Shown in pieces: positions 1-8,214 of a stretch of 64,000 bases of DNA; position 1 is the first letter of the stretch, and every line of letters starts with the position of its first letter. This DNA comes from Nonomuraea sp. NBC_00507 (lineage in GTDB: Bacteria > Actinomycetota > Actinomycetes > Streptosporangiales > Streptosporangiaceae): positions 5,580,001-5,644,000 of the forward strand of contig NZ_CP107853.1 in assembly GCF_036013525.1 (NCBI RefSeq), given 5' to 3'. The notes beneath the pieces are model-generated. The model saw only the letters and a list, made by a program, of their open reading frames with translations. It made no database searches and was not told the DNA's origin. A program made the position numbers and the translations under genes.

Positions 1-2321
1 GGAGCCCCCTCCATCGGCGTTCGTGACATGCCCGAATTGCAGGCGGAAAGCACCACGAGCTCTGGCGATCGCGTCACGTTCAGCAGGTCGTACGCCATGA
101 GCGACCCGTCCTCCAGCGTGATCCCGGACACCAGCGGACTACGGGCGTGGAACACCCCGTGCGCCGCCAGATGCAGCACATCCGCGACCGCCAGCGCGTT
201 CAGCACCGGCTCGATGCGCCCCGGCACCTCGCGCCCGCCCGGATGACAGGCCAGCACGTGCGCCACCTCGGCCTGCGCGTGAGCCAGCGCCGGCCCGGCC
301 GCCGCGGCCACCGAGGGAGGCCCGGCCCCGCGAGCGCCTTCCCGTGCCCGCACCCAGGAGGCCGCGCTGGCCGCCACGCTCACGGGGCGCCCGCGCAGGA
401 ACGGCAGCGCACCCCACGGAAGCGTGTGCAGTGCGCCCACCGGCACCACCACCAGCGGCGCGTCGCCCAGGTCGGCCGCCAGCGGCCGGAACACCAGCTG
501 CTCGAGCTCCCCGGCCACGATCTGGAGATCCTTGTCGCGCCGCAGATCCGGCCGCTCTCGCGCCTCCGACCGCCTGCGGACGGCGTAACGCAGCCGTACG
601 ATCGCCTCCTCGACCGCCCGCACGGCCCCCAGCCGCCGCAGCACCACCCGCTCCCCGGTGATCAACACCGCCAGCAGCGAGTCCCCGTCCACCACGAACT
701 CCACCAGAGCCCGCCGCCCCAGCTCGGCCCGCACCCGTTCGGGGTCCGCCAGCGCACAGGCATGGGCGGGCGCCGTGACGGCCCGCCATCGCTCGGCCCA
801 TTCGAACACGTCGCACGGCCCGCCGGCGCGTACCGCCAGCCCCAGCCCGAACGCCGCAAGCCGCTCCCCGGCCCTGGCCACGTGCGCCCGCAGCGAAGGG
901 TCGGCGAACGTCTCCACCTGCACGCTCACCTCGGCCAGCCCGTCGCGGACGGCCAGAAAGGCTCCGGGGATGTCCTCCTGCAGCGCCGCCTCCATCGCGA
1001 GCGCATGCTGGCGTACGGGGACCGGGATCTGCGACGCCCGCGCCAGCTGCCTGGCCTGCGGCTCCGACGCGAGCGAGGTCAGCCGGGCGCCCGCGGGCGC
1101 CCACCGCTCGCCGCGCCCGGGGAGGTCGGCGTGCCGGGTGAGGCGGGCCAGCTGCGCGGAGGCCGTCGGATGATCGTCGACGGCGAGTGCCGCCTCGGCC
1201 GCCACCAGGCGCAACGCCGCCGCCCCCGCCAGGTGGGCGCCTCCGTCCTCCAGCTCGTCCGCGCCCGCGATCAGCTCGGTGACCAGTGCTGGCGTGACGG
1301 GTTCGAGTGCCAGGCGCGAGCGCAGCACGACCTCCCTGGCTAGTGGCAGCCACGAGGTGCGGCCCTGCGCGGCCAGCTCGCCCGCCGCCTGCTCGGCCAC
1401 CGCTCGCGCTCGGTGCGGGTCGCCGATCAGCAGCTCCGCCTGGGCGAGCTTCAGCCGCGCCTCGGCCAGCGCCGCCCGGGCCCCGCAGGTCTCCAGATCG
1501 GGCACGGCGAGGTTCAGCATGGCCCTGGCCTCGCCGGGCAGGTGGGCGGCCAGCAGGGCGCCGGCGAAGTCGGCCCGCATGGTGGCCAGCCGCTCGGGAT
1601 AGCCGAAGAGGGTGTCCTCTGCCTCCCGGTAGTGGTGGAACGCCTCGGCGATGTCGCCCCGCCGTACCGCGAGGAACGGCAGGTTGGCGGCGGACAGGCG
1701 GGCCAGGTGACGCAGCCCGGCATGCTGGGAGATCTGGAGGCAGGCGGTGAGATCGCGCATGGCGGCATCCCAGTCGCCCCGGTAGGAGTGGACGAGGCCG
1801 CGGTTGAGCAGGCCGCCCGCCAGGAACCTGCGGTTGTCGAGGGTGCCGGGCGCGCCCGCCAGGGCTCGCAGCGCGCGGTCGCACGCGGCGACGGCCTCCT
1901 GCAGCCGACCGAGGTGGGCCAGCGCGACCGCGCGCTGGGTGTCGAGCTTGGCACGGTCGAGCGGGGACAGGTAGGCCCACGCCAGTGCGGCCACGCGCAG
2001 GGCCTGGACAGGATGGCCGCGCTCGGTGCGCACGGTGACGAGTGACAGCCGGGCCTGCGCCACCCGCTCCCGCGAGGCTCCCGGGGTGGCGATGGCCTGC
2101 CGGAGGTGCCGCTCGGCGCCCTCGAGATCGCCCAGCTCGCGGGCGGCCAGCGCCATCGCCCTGAGCGCGATCGCCGCGGCGTCGGAAGATCCGGTACGGC
2201 GGGCAGCCGCGAGCACGACGCCGCCCGCGTGCATGGCGTGACCGGGATCGACCAATGAACGCAGCATGGCGGCCTCGGCCGCCGCGATGAGCGGGTCGAG
2301 ATCCTCCGAGGTGTCCCTCAT
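1..2321 (-). CDS. TPR-CHAT (caspase-like) protease, partial at C-terminus
   Basis: The gene runs off the left edge; 773 codons are visible from the ATG at 2321. Residues ~20-450 are helical Ala/Leu/Arg-rich repeats of TPR type. The visible C-terminal part is a CHAT domain: VLHLAAHGVFH places the catalytic His at 721 and VVLSACNSG the catalytic Cys at 761, so the dyad is intact. No signal peptide or membrane segment is seen, so it should be cytoplasmic. It is the last visible gene of a minus-strand run of S8 protease, sigma factor, 151-aa protein and CHAT. CHAT domains are caspase-clan peptidases whose TPR arrays often sense an activator; here activator and substrate are unknown. Family call is firm, pathway is inference. 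Confidence 0.88.
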   Translation of the reverse strand, partial: MRDTSEDLDPLIAAAEAAMLRSLVDPGHAMHAGGVVLAAARRTGSSDAAAIALRAMALAARELGDLEGAERHLRQAIATPGASRERVAQARLSLVTVRTERGHPVQALRVAALAWAYLSPLDRAKLDTQRAVALAHLGRLQEAVAACDRALRALAGAPGTLDNRRFLAGGLLNRGLVHSYRGDWDAAMRDLTACLQISQHAGLRHLARLSAANLPFLAVRRGDIAEAFHHYREAEDTLFGYPERLATMRADFAGALLAAHLPGEARAMLNLAVPDLETCGARAALAEARLKLAQAELLIGDPHRARAVAEQAAGELAAQGRTSWLPLAREVVLRSRLALEPVTPALVTELIAGADELEDGGAHLAGAAALRLVAAEAALAVDDHPTASAQLARLTRHADLPGRGERWAPAGARLTSLASEPQARQLARASQIPVPVRQHALAMEAALQEDIPGAFLAVRDGLAEVSVQVETFADPSLRAHVARAGERLAAFGLGLAVRAGGPCDVFEWAERWRAVTAPAHACALADPERVRAELGRRALVEFVVDGDSLLAVLITGERVVLRRLGAVRAVEEAIVRLRYAVRRRSEARERPDLRRDKDLQIVAGELEQLVFRPLAADLGDAPLVVVPVGALHTLPWGALPFLRGRPVSVAASAASWVRAREGARGAGPPSVAAAAGPALAHAQAEVAHVLACHPGGREVPGRIEPVLNALAVADVLHLAAHGVFHARSPLVSGITLEDGSLMAYDLLNVTRSPELVVLSACNSGMSRTPMEGA

Positions 2322-2368
2322 GGGCGGGCCTTGATCGAAACGGCCGGGAGTCCCGGTCACGGGGGCGG

Positions 2369-2824
2369 TCAGGGCCGGATGCGCACCCACATGGTCTGCA
2401 CGGGCACGTGGCCGGGCCGGTGGCACACCACGCTGACCCAGCCGGGAGGCAGGCCGGTGGCGGCGAACTGGCCGTTGTGAGTGATGCGCGTGGTCAGCGT
2501 GAGATGCGGGGTCTTCACATCGACGAGGGTGCCCTCGCCCGGGTGGGGGACGACCTGCCCGGCGACGTCGATGAGCCCGTCGCCCACCGTCATCTCCAGA
2601 TCGAAGGTGAGGCCGCCCGTGACGAAGCGCATCACGTGCGAGCCGTCGTCGTCGCGTGTGCCCGAGCTCCTGCGGACCCCTGCGCACTCGACGGGGCCGG
2701 CGGTCCGCGCCCGGGGAACCCGGAGCCCGTAGACGTCCCGCGCGGCGGCCGACACATGGCTCGGAATGGGGTCGTTGCCGGCGGCGAGCCGGAGTGCGGC
2801 CAGAAAGTATTCGTCGTTGATCAT
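2369..2824 (-). CDS. small sigma/CHAT partner protein with beta-sandwich C-terminus
   Basis: A 151-residue protein whose ATG overlaps the TGA of the sigma gene (ATGA, 2821-2824), so translation is coupled. The N-terminal ~40 residues form a short helical stretch (FLAALRLAAG, then a PSHVSAAARDVY helix). The C-terminal ~85 residues look beta-rich, ending with a GQFAATGLPPGWVSVVC hairpin and a T-M-W-V strand, like carboxypeptidase-regulatory-type sandwiches. From memory, small proteins of this plan sit directly after ECF-like sigma factors beside CHAT genes in other actinomycetes. It could be an anti-sigma-like partner or a CHAT substrate; neither is shown. The gap to the CHAT gene is 47 bp. It has no detectable signal peptide. 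Confidence 0.75.
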   Translation of the reverse strand: MINDEYFLAALRLAAGNDPIPSHVSAAARDVYGLRVPRARTAGPVECAGVRRSSGTRDDDGSHVMRFVTGGLTFDLEMTVGDGLIDVAGQVVPHPGEGTLVDVKTPHLTLTTRITHNGQFAATGLPPGWVSVVCHRPGHVPVQTMWVRIRP

Positions 2825-3351
2825 CGCGCCGTCTCCTGTGCCGAGATCAAAGTGCGCAGTCTCTCCAGACAGCGGGCCCTGGTCGGGCCGACGCTGCCCA
2901 TGGGCAGTCCGAGCCGCATCGCCGTCTGCCGGGTCCCGAGATCGATCGCGACCAGCTGGAGCAGCGTGCGGCAGGGCTCGTGCAGGGCGGAGACCGACTT
3001 CCAGAGCAGCTGCCTGCCGTCGGTCTCCAGAACGGCGGTGGCCGGGTCGGGGTCTTCGACGACCGCGGGGGAGAGGACCCGCGGGCGGTCCTTGCGCAAG
3101 AGCAGCAGGGCCTCGCGGCGCACGGTGGTCGCGAGCCACCCGCCCACCCCCGCCGGGTCCTTGATGCCGTCCAGGTGCTGGAGCAGGCGCAGCCAGGAGC
3201 CCTGGACCACGTCCGCGGCATCGGCCGGGCTCAGGCCGCACGCTCGGGCCACGGCCCACATGAGCGGCCCGAACCTGGACTCGAGCTCCTCCCACGCCGA
3301 CCGGTCGCCCTCGGCCGCGGCGTGGACGAGCTCCGCCGGATCGCGCTGCAC
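2821..3351 (-). CDS. RNA polymerase sigma-70 family (ECF-type) sigma factor
   Basis: About 176 residues. Region 2 spans roughly residues 1-65 (DPAELVHAAAEGDRSAWEEL, then DAADVVQGSWLRLLQHLDGI) and region 4 about 110-170 (ALHEPCRTLL, then a helix-turn-helix with MGSVGPTRARCLERL). I chose the GTG at 3351 because it follows a strong AGAGGAGG site; an in-frame ATG at 3393 would add 14 residues without a clear ribosome site. It lies 72 bp after the S8 protease stop and overlaps the next gene by 4 bp. It probably redirects RNA polymerase to a small regulon, perhaps under control of the neighbouring small protein or proteases (inference). Confidence 0.88.
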   Translation of the reverse strand: MQRDPAELVHAAAEGDRSAWEELESRFGPLMWAVARACGLSPADAADVVQGSWLRLLQHLDGIKDPAGVGGWLATTVRREALLLLRKDRPRVLSPAVVEDPDPATAVLETDGRQLLWKSVSALHEPCRTLLQLVAIDLGTRQTAMRLGLPMGSVGPTRARCLERLRTLISAQETAR

Positions 3352-3423
3352 GCGGCCTCCTCTCACCCGGCACGGAGAGGCGATGATGCCCATCCGTGAT
3401 CGACTGGGAACTGAGCGTAAACT

Positions 3424-4437
3424 CTACAGACTCGACGGGATGAGCACCCCCAGATCCGGAATTTGCCGGGTGCCCTCGCCGTCGAGAAGCCGGCGGACCA
3501 CCTCCTTCGCCGGTTCGTTCCTGGCCGCGTCCGCAATAGTCCCCGCCACCAGGGCGGTGGCGAACGACGTGCCGCTCCACGCCGCGAAGCCGCCGAAGTC
3601 CTCCGTGTCGAGATAGCTGCTGGTCAGCCAGTCGCCCCGGGCACAGGCGTCCACCCACGTGCCGTAACCGGAGTAGGGGGCCCGGCCGGCCTGCGCGGCG
3701 TCCAGCGCCGCCACGCCGACCACGCTGGGCAGTGCGCCCGGCCAGAACAGCCGGTCGGAGGCGGTGTTGCCGGCGCAGGCCACCGTCACGGTGTCGGTCA
3801 GCCCGGCGATGGCGTCGGCCAGCAGCGGCGGCGGGCGGTCGTCGAAGGTGTGGCCGCCGAAGGACAGATTGAGCACCTGAGGGGGGTGCTCCCGTAGGCG
3901 GTGGAGCGCGCGCACGATGGACGCCTCGTCGCCGATGCCGTCGCCGTCCAGCACGCGCCCCACCCGCAGGGCCGCGCCGGGCGCGCTGCGCGTCAGCAGG
4001 CCGGCGAGGAACGTCCCGTGCCCGGCCTGCTGACCCTCGGACGCGTCGGCCTCCTCGGGGCCGACCTGGCCGTACCAGTCGGTGCCCAGCCACCACGGGT
4101 GCTTGGCGATGCCGGTGTCGAGCAGTCCCACCGTCACCTCCGACCGGGTCCTGCCCGGTTTGTACGAGATGGGCGGGGCGGGGAACGGCCTGGACGCCGG
4201 ACCGCCGAAGAACAGCGGCTGGCCGCGGAGGACATGGTTCGGCGACGCTCTGAGCCCCTGCCCGCGCAGCTCGGCCGTGAGCTCGCAGGGATCGACGCCG
4301 GGCGCCAGGTGGACGACGCAGACCCCGTCCGCCTCGGAGACGGCCTGGGTCCAGCGGGCCGTCGCGGACAGGGCACTGCGGTCGATGAGCAGCTGACCTG
4401 GCCGGATGAAGGCCTCGCCGACAGATTGCATTTCCAT
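3424..4437 (-). CDS. S8 family (subtilisin-like) serine protease, cytoplasmic
   Basis: 337 residues with a complete subtilisin triad: Asp107 (VGLLDTGIA), His140 (AGHGTFLAG) and Ser291 (SGTSFATALVAG), with oxyanion Asn224 (ACAGNTAS). There is no signal peptide, and the ~100 residues before the Asp are a short N-terminal domain rather than a classic secreted propeptide, so it is likely intracellular. It is the first gene of the minus-strand operon with the sigma factor, small protein and TPR-CHAT protease. Two proteases of different clans framing a sigma factor suggest a proteolysis-triggered transcription or death switch (inference). The divergent DUF3145 gene starts 164 bp away, so the operon promoter should lie in 4438-4601. 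Confidence 0.9.
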   Translation of the reverse strand: MEMQSVGEAFIRPGQLLIDRSALSATARWTQAVSEADGVCVVHLAPGVDPCELTAELRGQGLRASPNHVLRGQPLFFGGPASRPFPAPPISYKPGRTRSEVTVGLLDTGIAKHPWWLGTDWYGQVGPEEADASEGQQAGHGTFLAGLLTRSAPGAALRVGRVLDGDGIGDEASIVRALHRLREHPPQVLNLSFGGHTFDDRPPPLLADAIAGLTDTVTVACAGNTASDRLFWPGALPSVVGVAALDAAQAGRAPYSGYGTWVDACARGDWLTSSYLDTEDFGGFAAWSGTSFATALVAGTIADAARNEPAKEVVRRLLDGEGTRQIPDLGVLIPSSL

Positions 4438-4601
4438 GGCCGGGTATGTATCCCGCCTGTATCAGGTGTCACGCACCAACTTGGTATGGCCCCCCTCTGG
4501 TGTCGAGTAGCGACCGACGGTAGTCTCTCCCTAGTCACTTGTGATCATCCCGGGACGAGGCCGTTGGGGAAGGCGCACCTCGTACCGAAACGGGAGGTCC
4601 G

Positions 4602-5096
4602 GTGTCTGCTCGTGGCGTCCTTTACGTCCACTCGGCTCAGCCCGCGCTGTGCCCTCACATCGAATGGGCAGTCGCGGGTGTCCTTGGCGTGCCCGTAGAT
4701 CTGACGTGGACTCCGCAACCCGCCGCGCCCAATGTCGTGCGGGCACAGGCGGAGTGGGAGGGCCGTGCGGGCATCGCGGCGGCCATCGCCTCCTCGCTGA
4801 TGGGCTGGCAGCGCCTCAGGTTCGAGATCACTGAGGACGCCTCACCCGGGGTGGACGGCTCCCGGCATGCCTATACGCCGACGCTCGGCGCCTTCACCGC
4901 GGTCACGGGCGTCTCCGGCGACATCATGATCCCCGAGGACCGGCTCCGCGCGGCCATGATGATGGCGGGCCAGGGGCGGTGCGTGCTGGAGGAGGAGATC
5001 GACAAGATGCTCGGGCGCCCGTGGGACGAGGAACTGGAGCCGTTCAGGTACGCCGGCGACGGCGCCCCGGTCCGCTGGCTGCACGCCGCCGTCTGA
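4602..5096 (+). CDS. DUF3145 family protein
   Basis: 164 residues starting at a GTG with a GGGAGG ribosome site just upstream. The N-terminus SARGVLYVHSAQPALCPHIE and the block WAVAGVLGVPVDLTW are hallmark DUF3145 sequence. The family is restricted to actinobacteria, is small and soluble, and has no established function. In streptomycetes a DUF3145 gene sits close to the fatty-acid synthase cluster, as it does here about 3 kb from fabF. It has no signal peptide. It is divergent from the protease/sigma operon and is followed by a 75-bp tandem repeat. Confidence 0.9.
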   Translation: MSARGVLYVHSAQPALCPHIEWAVAGVLGVPVDLTWTPQPAAPNVVRAQAEWEGRAGIAAAIASSLMGWQRLRFEITEDASPGVDGSRHAYTPTLGAFTAVTGVSGDIMIPEDRLRAAMMMAGQGRCVLEEEIDKMLGRPWDEELEPFRYAGDGAPVRWLHAAV

Positions 5097-5110
5097 CCCG
5101 GGCCCGTGTC

Positions 5111-5389
5111 GACGGGTCCTCGTTGGTCACGCGATGCTGCCGCCCGCGGACCCTGCTCGTCGCCCGTGTCTATGGTCGCACTCCCGACGGGCCCTCGTTG
5201 GTCACGCGATGCTGCCGCCCGCGGACCCTGCTCGTCGCCCGTGTTTATGGTCGCACTCCCGACGGGTCCTTGTTGGTTACGCGATGCTGCCGCCCGCGGA
5301 CCCTGCTCGTCGCCCGTGTCTATGGTCGCACTCCCGACGGGCCCTCGTTGGTCACGCGATGCTGCCGCCCGCGGACCCTGCTCGTCGCT
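5111..5389. repeat. 75-bp tandem repeat, about 3.7 copies
   Basis: Units begin with GACGGG(T/C)CC at 5111, 5186, 5261 and 5336; the last is cut at about 5389. The period is exactly 75 bp and copies differ at only a few positions. Because 75 is a multiple of three, several frames stay open through the array, but the substitutions show no coding pattern and no ribosome site leads in. It fills the gap between the DUF3145 gene and a RibD-like reductase. It reads as a minisatellite; the lack of spacers rules out CRISPR. Confidence 0.9.
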
Positions 5390-5483
5390 CCGTAGGAAAG
5401 CATTAAGGATTCCGTAACGGGGTGTTGCGAGGCTGAAGGCGCAGGAAAGAAAAGCACCCTCACCTCGAGAGAAGGATCGACAG

Positions 5484-6092
5484 ATGGCCAGCAAGCTCGT
5501 TGTCGGAACGTTCGTGACGCTGGACGGGATCATGCAGGCTCCCGGCGGGCCCGGAGAGGACCCGTCCAACGGTTTCCCGCACGAAGGCTGGTTGCCCCCG
5601 CACCTGGACGAGGGGTTCGGCCGCATCATGGGTCCCCTGCTGGACCGCGCGGACGCCATGCTCCTGGGCCGCAAGTCGTACGACATCCTCGCCTCGCACT
5701 GGCCCAACGTGCCGGACGAGGAGGGCGGCGCCCAGATCAACAACATGCGAAAGTACGTCACCACGCGGTCGCCGATGACGGCCGAGTGGCGCAACACCGA
5801 GGTCCTGGTGGGAGAGGCCGCCCAGACGGTCGCCGACCTCAAGCAGCGCACCGACGGCGTGATCCTCGTCCAGGGCAGCAGCGACCTGCTCCGGACGCTG
5901 CAGCAGGCCGAACTGGTCGACGAGTACCACCTGCTGGTCTTCCCCGTCGTCCTCGGCCAAGGAAAGCGGCTCTTCGCCGAGGGCGCCACGCCAGCCGGCC
6001 TGAAGCTCACCGGGTCGTCCACCACCGACGCCGGCGTCGTGTACGTCACGTACGAGTGGGCGGGCAAGCCCGCGTACGGTTCCGTCGCCTGA
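5484..6092 (+). CDS. dihydrofolate reductase family protein (RibD C-terminal domain)
   Basis: 202 residues with an AGAAGGA ribosome site. N-terminal KLVVGTFVTLDGIMQAPGG and AMLLGRKSYDILASHWP are the conserved blocks of the RibD C-terminal/DHFR-like fold; ILVQGSSDLLRTLQQAELVD and the FPVVLGQGKRLF motif complete the nucleotide-binding core. Such proteins are probable NADPH-dependent reductases of unknown substrate, often wrongly called dihydrofolate reductase. It sits between the 75-bp repeat and the decayed carboxylase, apparently as a single-gene unit. A second family member, not closely similar, lies at 53960-54538. Confidence 0.88.
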   Translation: MASKLVVGTFVTLDGIMQAPGGPGEDPSNGFPHEGWLPPHLDEGFGRIMGPLLDRADAMLLGRKSYDILASHWPNVPDEEGGAQINNMRKYVTTRSPMTAEWRNTEVLVGEAAQTVADLKQRTDGVILVQGSSDLLRTLQQAELVDEYHLLVFPVVLGQGKRLFAEGATPAGLKLTGSSTTDAGVVYVTYEWAGKPAYGSVA

Positions 6093-6094
6093 GG

Positions 6095-6440
6095 CCCGAG
6101 AACCAAAGGCACGACAACCAAAGGCACGCCGAACGCGTCACACATACGTACGAAGCGGGCGGCTTTCTCGGCGGACGTGGCGTCGAGGCAGCCGCCGAGC
6201 CGCATCGGCTTGCCGGCGATCACACCGACCGCCCGGCCGCCGAGGCGGCTCAGCGGCGTGGCGAACTGGCGCGCCTTGACGTCGGCGTGCGGCGACTCGA
6301 CGCCTTCGGCGAGTCGCGCACCGCCGGAGTGCCGGATCCTGATGACCGGCACCCGTTCACGGACGACCACGTCATCTGCGTGGACGCTGTGCTCGCAACC
6401 CTCACTGCCCGCCGCCTTGGACGATGGCCGGCGCGCCTTC
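6095..6440 (-). pseudogene. decayed acyl-CoA carboxylase beta subunit fragment (accD-type)
   Basis: On the minus strand the frame reads EGCEHSVHADD, RERVPVIRIRHSGGARLAEG, then directly RLGGRAVGVIAGKPMRLGG and SAEKAARFVRMCDAFGVPLV. The first two blocks belong to the N-terminal half and the last two to the C-terminal half of biotin-dependent acyl-CoA carboxyltransferases, so about half of the internal coding sequence is missing. The 3' end is also lost, stopping at the RibD-like gene, and no start or full-length frame remains. Intact homologues often lie next to fabF in actinomycetes, which fits this spot. It is a deletion remnant with no likely function. Confidence 0.78.
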
Positions 6441-6538
6441 GAGGCGGCCCATCGCGGCCAGGCGGATGGCAGGATCGCGGAGATCGGCAGGCTCCTGATC
6501 GGAGCCGCGCGTCACCTCCGGTTGCCGAGCACGTTTAT

Positions 6539-7771
6539 TCAGGCTCCCTTGAACACGACGGACACGTTGTGCCCGCCGAATCCGAACGAGTTGTTGACGG
6601 CGGCGATATCGCCTTGCGGCAGCGTACGGTTCTTGCCGTAGACGAGGTCCACCTCGATGCCGTCGTCGATGTTGTCGAGGTTGATGGTGGCGGGGACGAT
6701 CCGCTCCTGCAGCGCCTTGATGGTGAAGACGGACTCGATGCCGCCGGCGCCGCCGAGCAGATGCCCGGTCATGGACTTGGTGGAGGTCACCAGCGGGTGG
6801 GTGCCGATGGCCTTGGCCACCGCCTGGACCTCGCCGACATCGCCCGCGGGGGTCGAGGTGGCGTGTGCGTTGACGTGCTTGACGTCGAGGCCGGTGATGC
6901 CCGCGTCGTTGAGCGCGTGGGTCATCGCCATGATGATGCCCCGGCCCTCGGGCTCCGGCTGGGTGATGTGGTGGGCGTCGGCGGAGTAGCCCACGCCGGC
7001 GCAGTAGGCGTAGATCCGGGCGCCGCGCGCCTTGGCGTGCTCCTCCGACTCCAGCACGACGATCCCGGCGCCCTCGCCGAGCACGAACCCGTCACGGTCG
7101 CGGTCCCACGGCCGGGACGCGCCCGCAGGGTCGTCGTTGCGGGTGGACATGGCCCGCGCGGCGGCGAAGGCCGCCAGGTTGAGCCCGTGGATCGCCGCCT
7201 CGGTGCCGCCGGCGACCACCACGTCGGCGCGCCCTGCCCTGATCATGTCCATGGCGTAGCCGATGGCCTCGGCCCCGGACGCGCAGGCCGACACGGTGGC
7301 GTGCACGCCTGCCTGGGCGCCCCGGTCGAGGCCGATCCAGGCGGCCGGCCCGTTGGGCATGAGCATCGGCACCGTGAAGGGCGACAGCCGGTTCCAGCCG
7401 CGCTCCCGGTAGGTGTCGTAGGCGGCCAGCGTGGTGTTGATGCCGCCGATGCCGCTGGAGACCACCACGCCGAGCCGCTCGGGCGCCACCTCGGGGGCGC
7501 CGGCGTCCTGCCAGGCCTCCCTGGAGGCGACCATCGCGAACTGCTCGCTGCGGTCGAGCCTGCGGGCCTCGGGCCGCGGCAGCACCTCTGCCGGATCCAC
7601 CGCGGCCGTCCCCGCGAACTTCACGGGGACGGTGTCGATCCAGTCCGCGGTGAGCGTCTCGACACCCGACTGACCGGCGAGGAGCGCCGTCCAGGTCGAG
7701 GTGACGTCTCCACCGACGGGCGTCGTCGCTCCAAGCCCGGTGACGACGACACGTACCCGGTTCGCACTCAC
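6539..7771 (-). CDS. fabF: 3-oxoacyl-ACP synthase II (KAS II)
   Basis: 410 residues, full length for FabF. It carries out malonyl-ACP-dependent chain elongation in type II fatty-acid synthesis. Thiolase-fold active site: nucleophile Cys163 (TVSACASG), His303 (NAHATSTP), the TKSMTGHLLG block with Lys332 and His337, and the C-terminal NSFGFGGHN loop. It is the last gene of the minus-strand fabD-fabH-acpP-fabF set, 127 bp after acpP. The start at 7771 (SANRVRVVVTGLG) gives the usual N-terminus. Acyl-chain preference cannot be read from sequence. Confidence 0.96.
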   Translation of the reverse strand: MSANRVRVVVTGLGATTPVGGDVTSTWTALLAGQSGVETLTADWIDTVPVKFAGTAAVDPAEVLPRPEARRLDRSEQFAMVASREAWQDAGAPEVAPERLGVVVSSGIGGINTTLAAYDTYRERGWNRLSPFTVPMLMPNGPAAWIGLDRGAQAGVHATVSACASGAEAIGYAMDMIRAGRADVVVAGGTEAAIHGLNLAAFAAARAMSTRNDDPAGASRPWDRDRDGFVLGEGAGIVVLESEEHAKARGARIYAYCAGVGYSADAHHITQPEPEGRGIIMAMTHALNDAGITGLDVKHVNAHATSTPAGDVGEVQAVAKAIGTHPLVTSTKSMTGHLLGGAGGIESVFTIKALQERIVPATINLDNIDDGIEVDLVYGKNRTLPQGDIAAVNNSFGFGGHNVSVVFKGA

Positions 7772-7898
7772 GTTTCGCGCTCCTTGCTAGTCAGATGGGA
7801 GGCCCTCCGGACAGGAAACCTGCTCATCGGACTGCCGCACTGTCGTGTCTGGTCGAGGCAGCCACGGCGGCGGTCCATTCAGCAGGTTTCTCCATCCG

Positions 7899-8138
7899 CT
7901 AGGCCTGGATGAAGGTGAGAACGTCCTTGACCGTCTTCAGGTTCTTGAGCTGGTCGTCGGGAATCTCGACGCCGAACTCGTCCTGGGCGGCCACGGCGAT
8001 CTCGACCATGGACAGGGAGTCGATGTCGAGGTCGTCCACGAAGCTCTTCTCGGGCGTCACGTCGGAGGCCGGAATGCCGGTGATCTCGTTGATGATCTTG
8101 CCGAGGCCTTCGAGGATCTCCTGCTCGCTGGCTGCCAT
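7899..8138 (-). CDS. acpP: acyl carrier protein
   Basis: 79 residues, acidic. The phosphopantetheine attachment serine is Ser41 in the DIDSLSM motif. The ATG at 8138 is preceded by AAAGGAGAA about 9 bases upstream; the frame stays open further upstream but without another ribosome site, so this start is preferred. It carries growing acyl chains between FabD, FabH and FabF, whose genes flank it. The composition is typical of primary-metabolism ACPs (EFGVEIPDDQ segment) rather than polyketide ACPs. Confidence 0.96.
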   Translation of the reverse strand: MAASEQEILEGLGKIINEITGIPASDVTPEKSFVDDLDIDSLSMVEIAVAAQDEFGVEIPDDQLKNLKTVKDVLTFIQA

Positions 8139-8214
8139 GTTATTGGTTCTCCTTTGGTTTCCTGGGTTCTGTGCGGCCGCGCCGCACAAGCCTGTGAGTG
8201 GTACGGGCGAGATC

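Noticed and set aside
139..1980. Long open minus-strand frame of 613 codons
   Set aside because: It is a shadow frame of the TPR-CHAT gene: extremely Arg/Gly-rich and without motifs, while the neighbouring minus frame gives a full CHAT dyad.
5111..5389. Possible CRISPR array
   Set aside because: Units are contiguous and nearly identical over all 75 bp; there are no unique spacers and no cas genes.
4871..6370. 499-codon minus-strand frame through the 75-bp repeat with a 25-residue repeating peptide
   Set aside because: It crosses two plus-strand genes and only its first ~90 codons have meaning, as the decayed accD-type fragment. The repeat peptide follows from the DNA period being a multiple of three.
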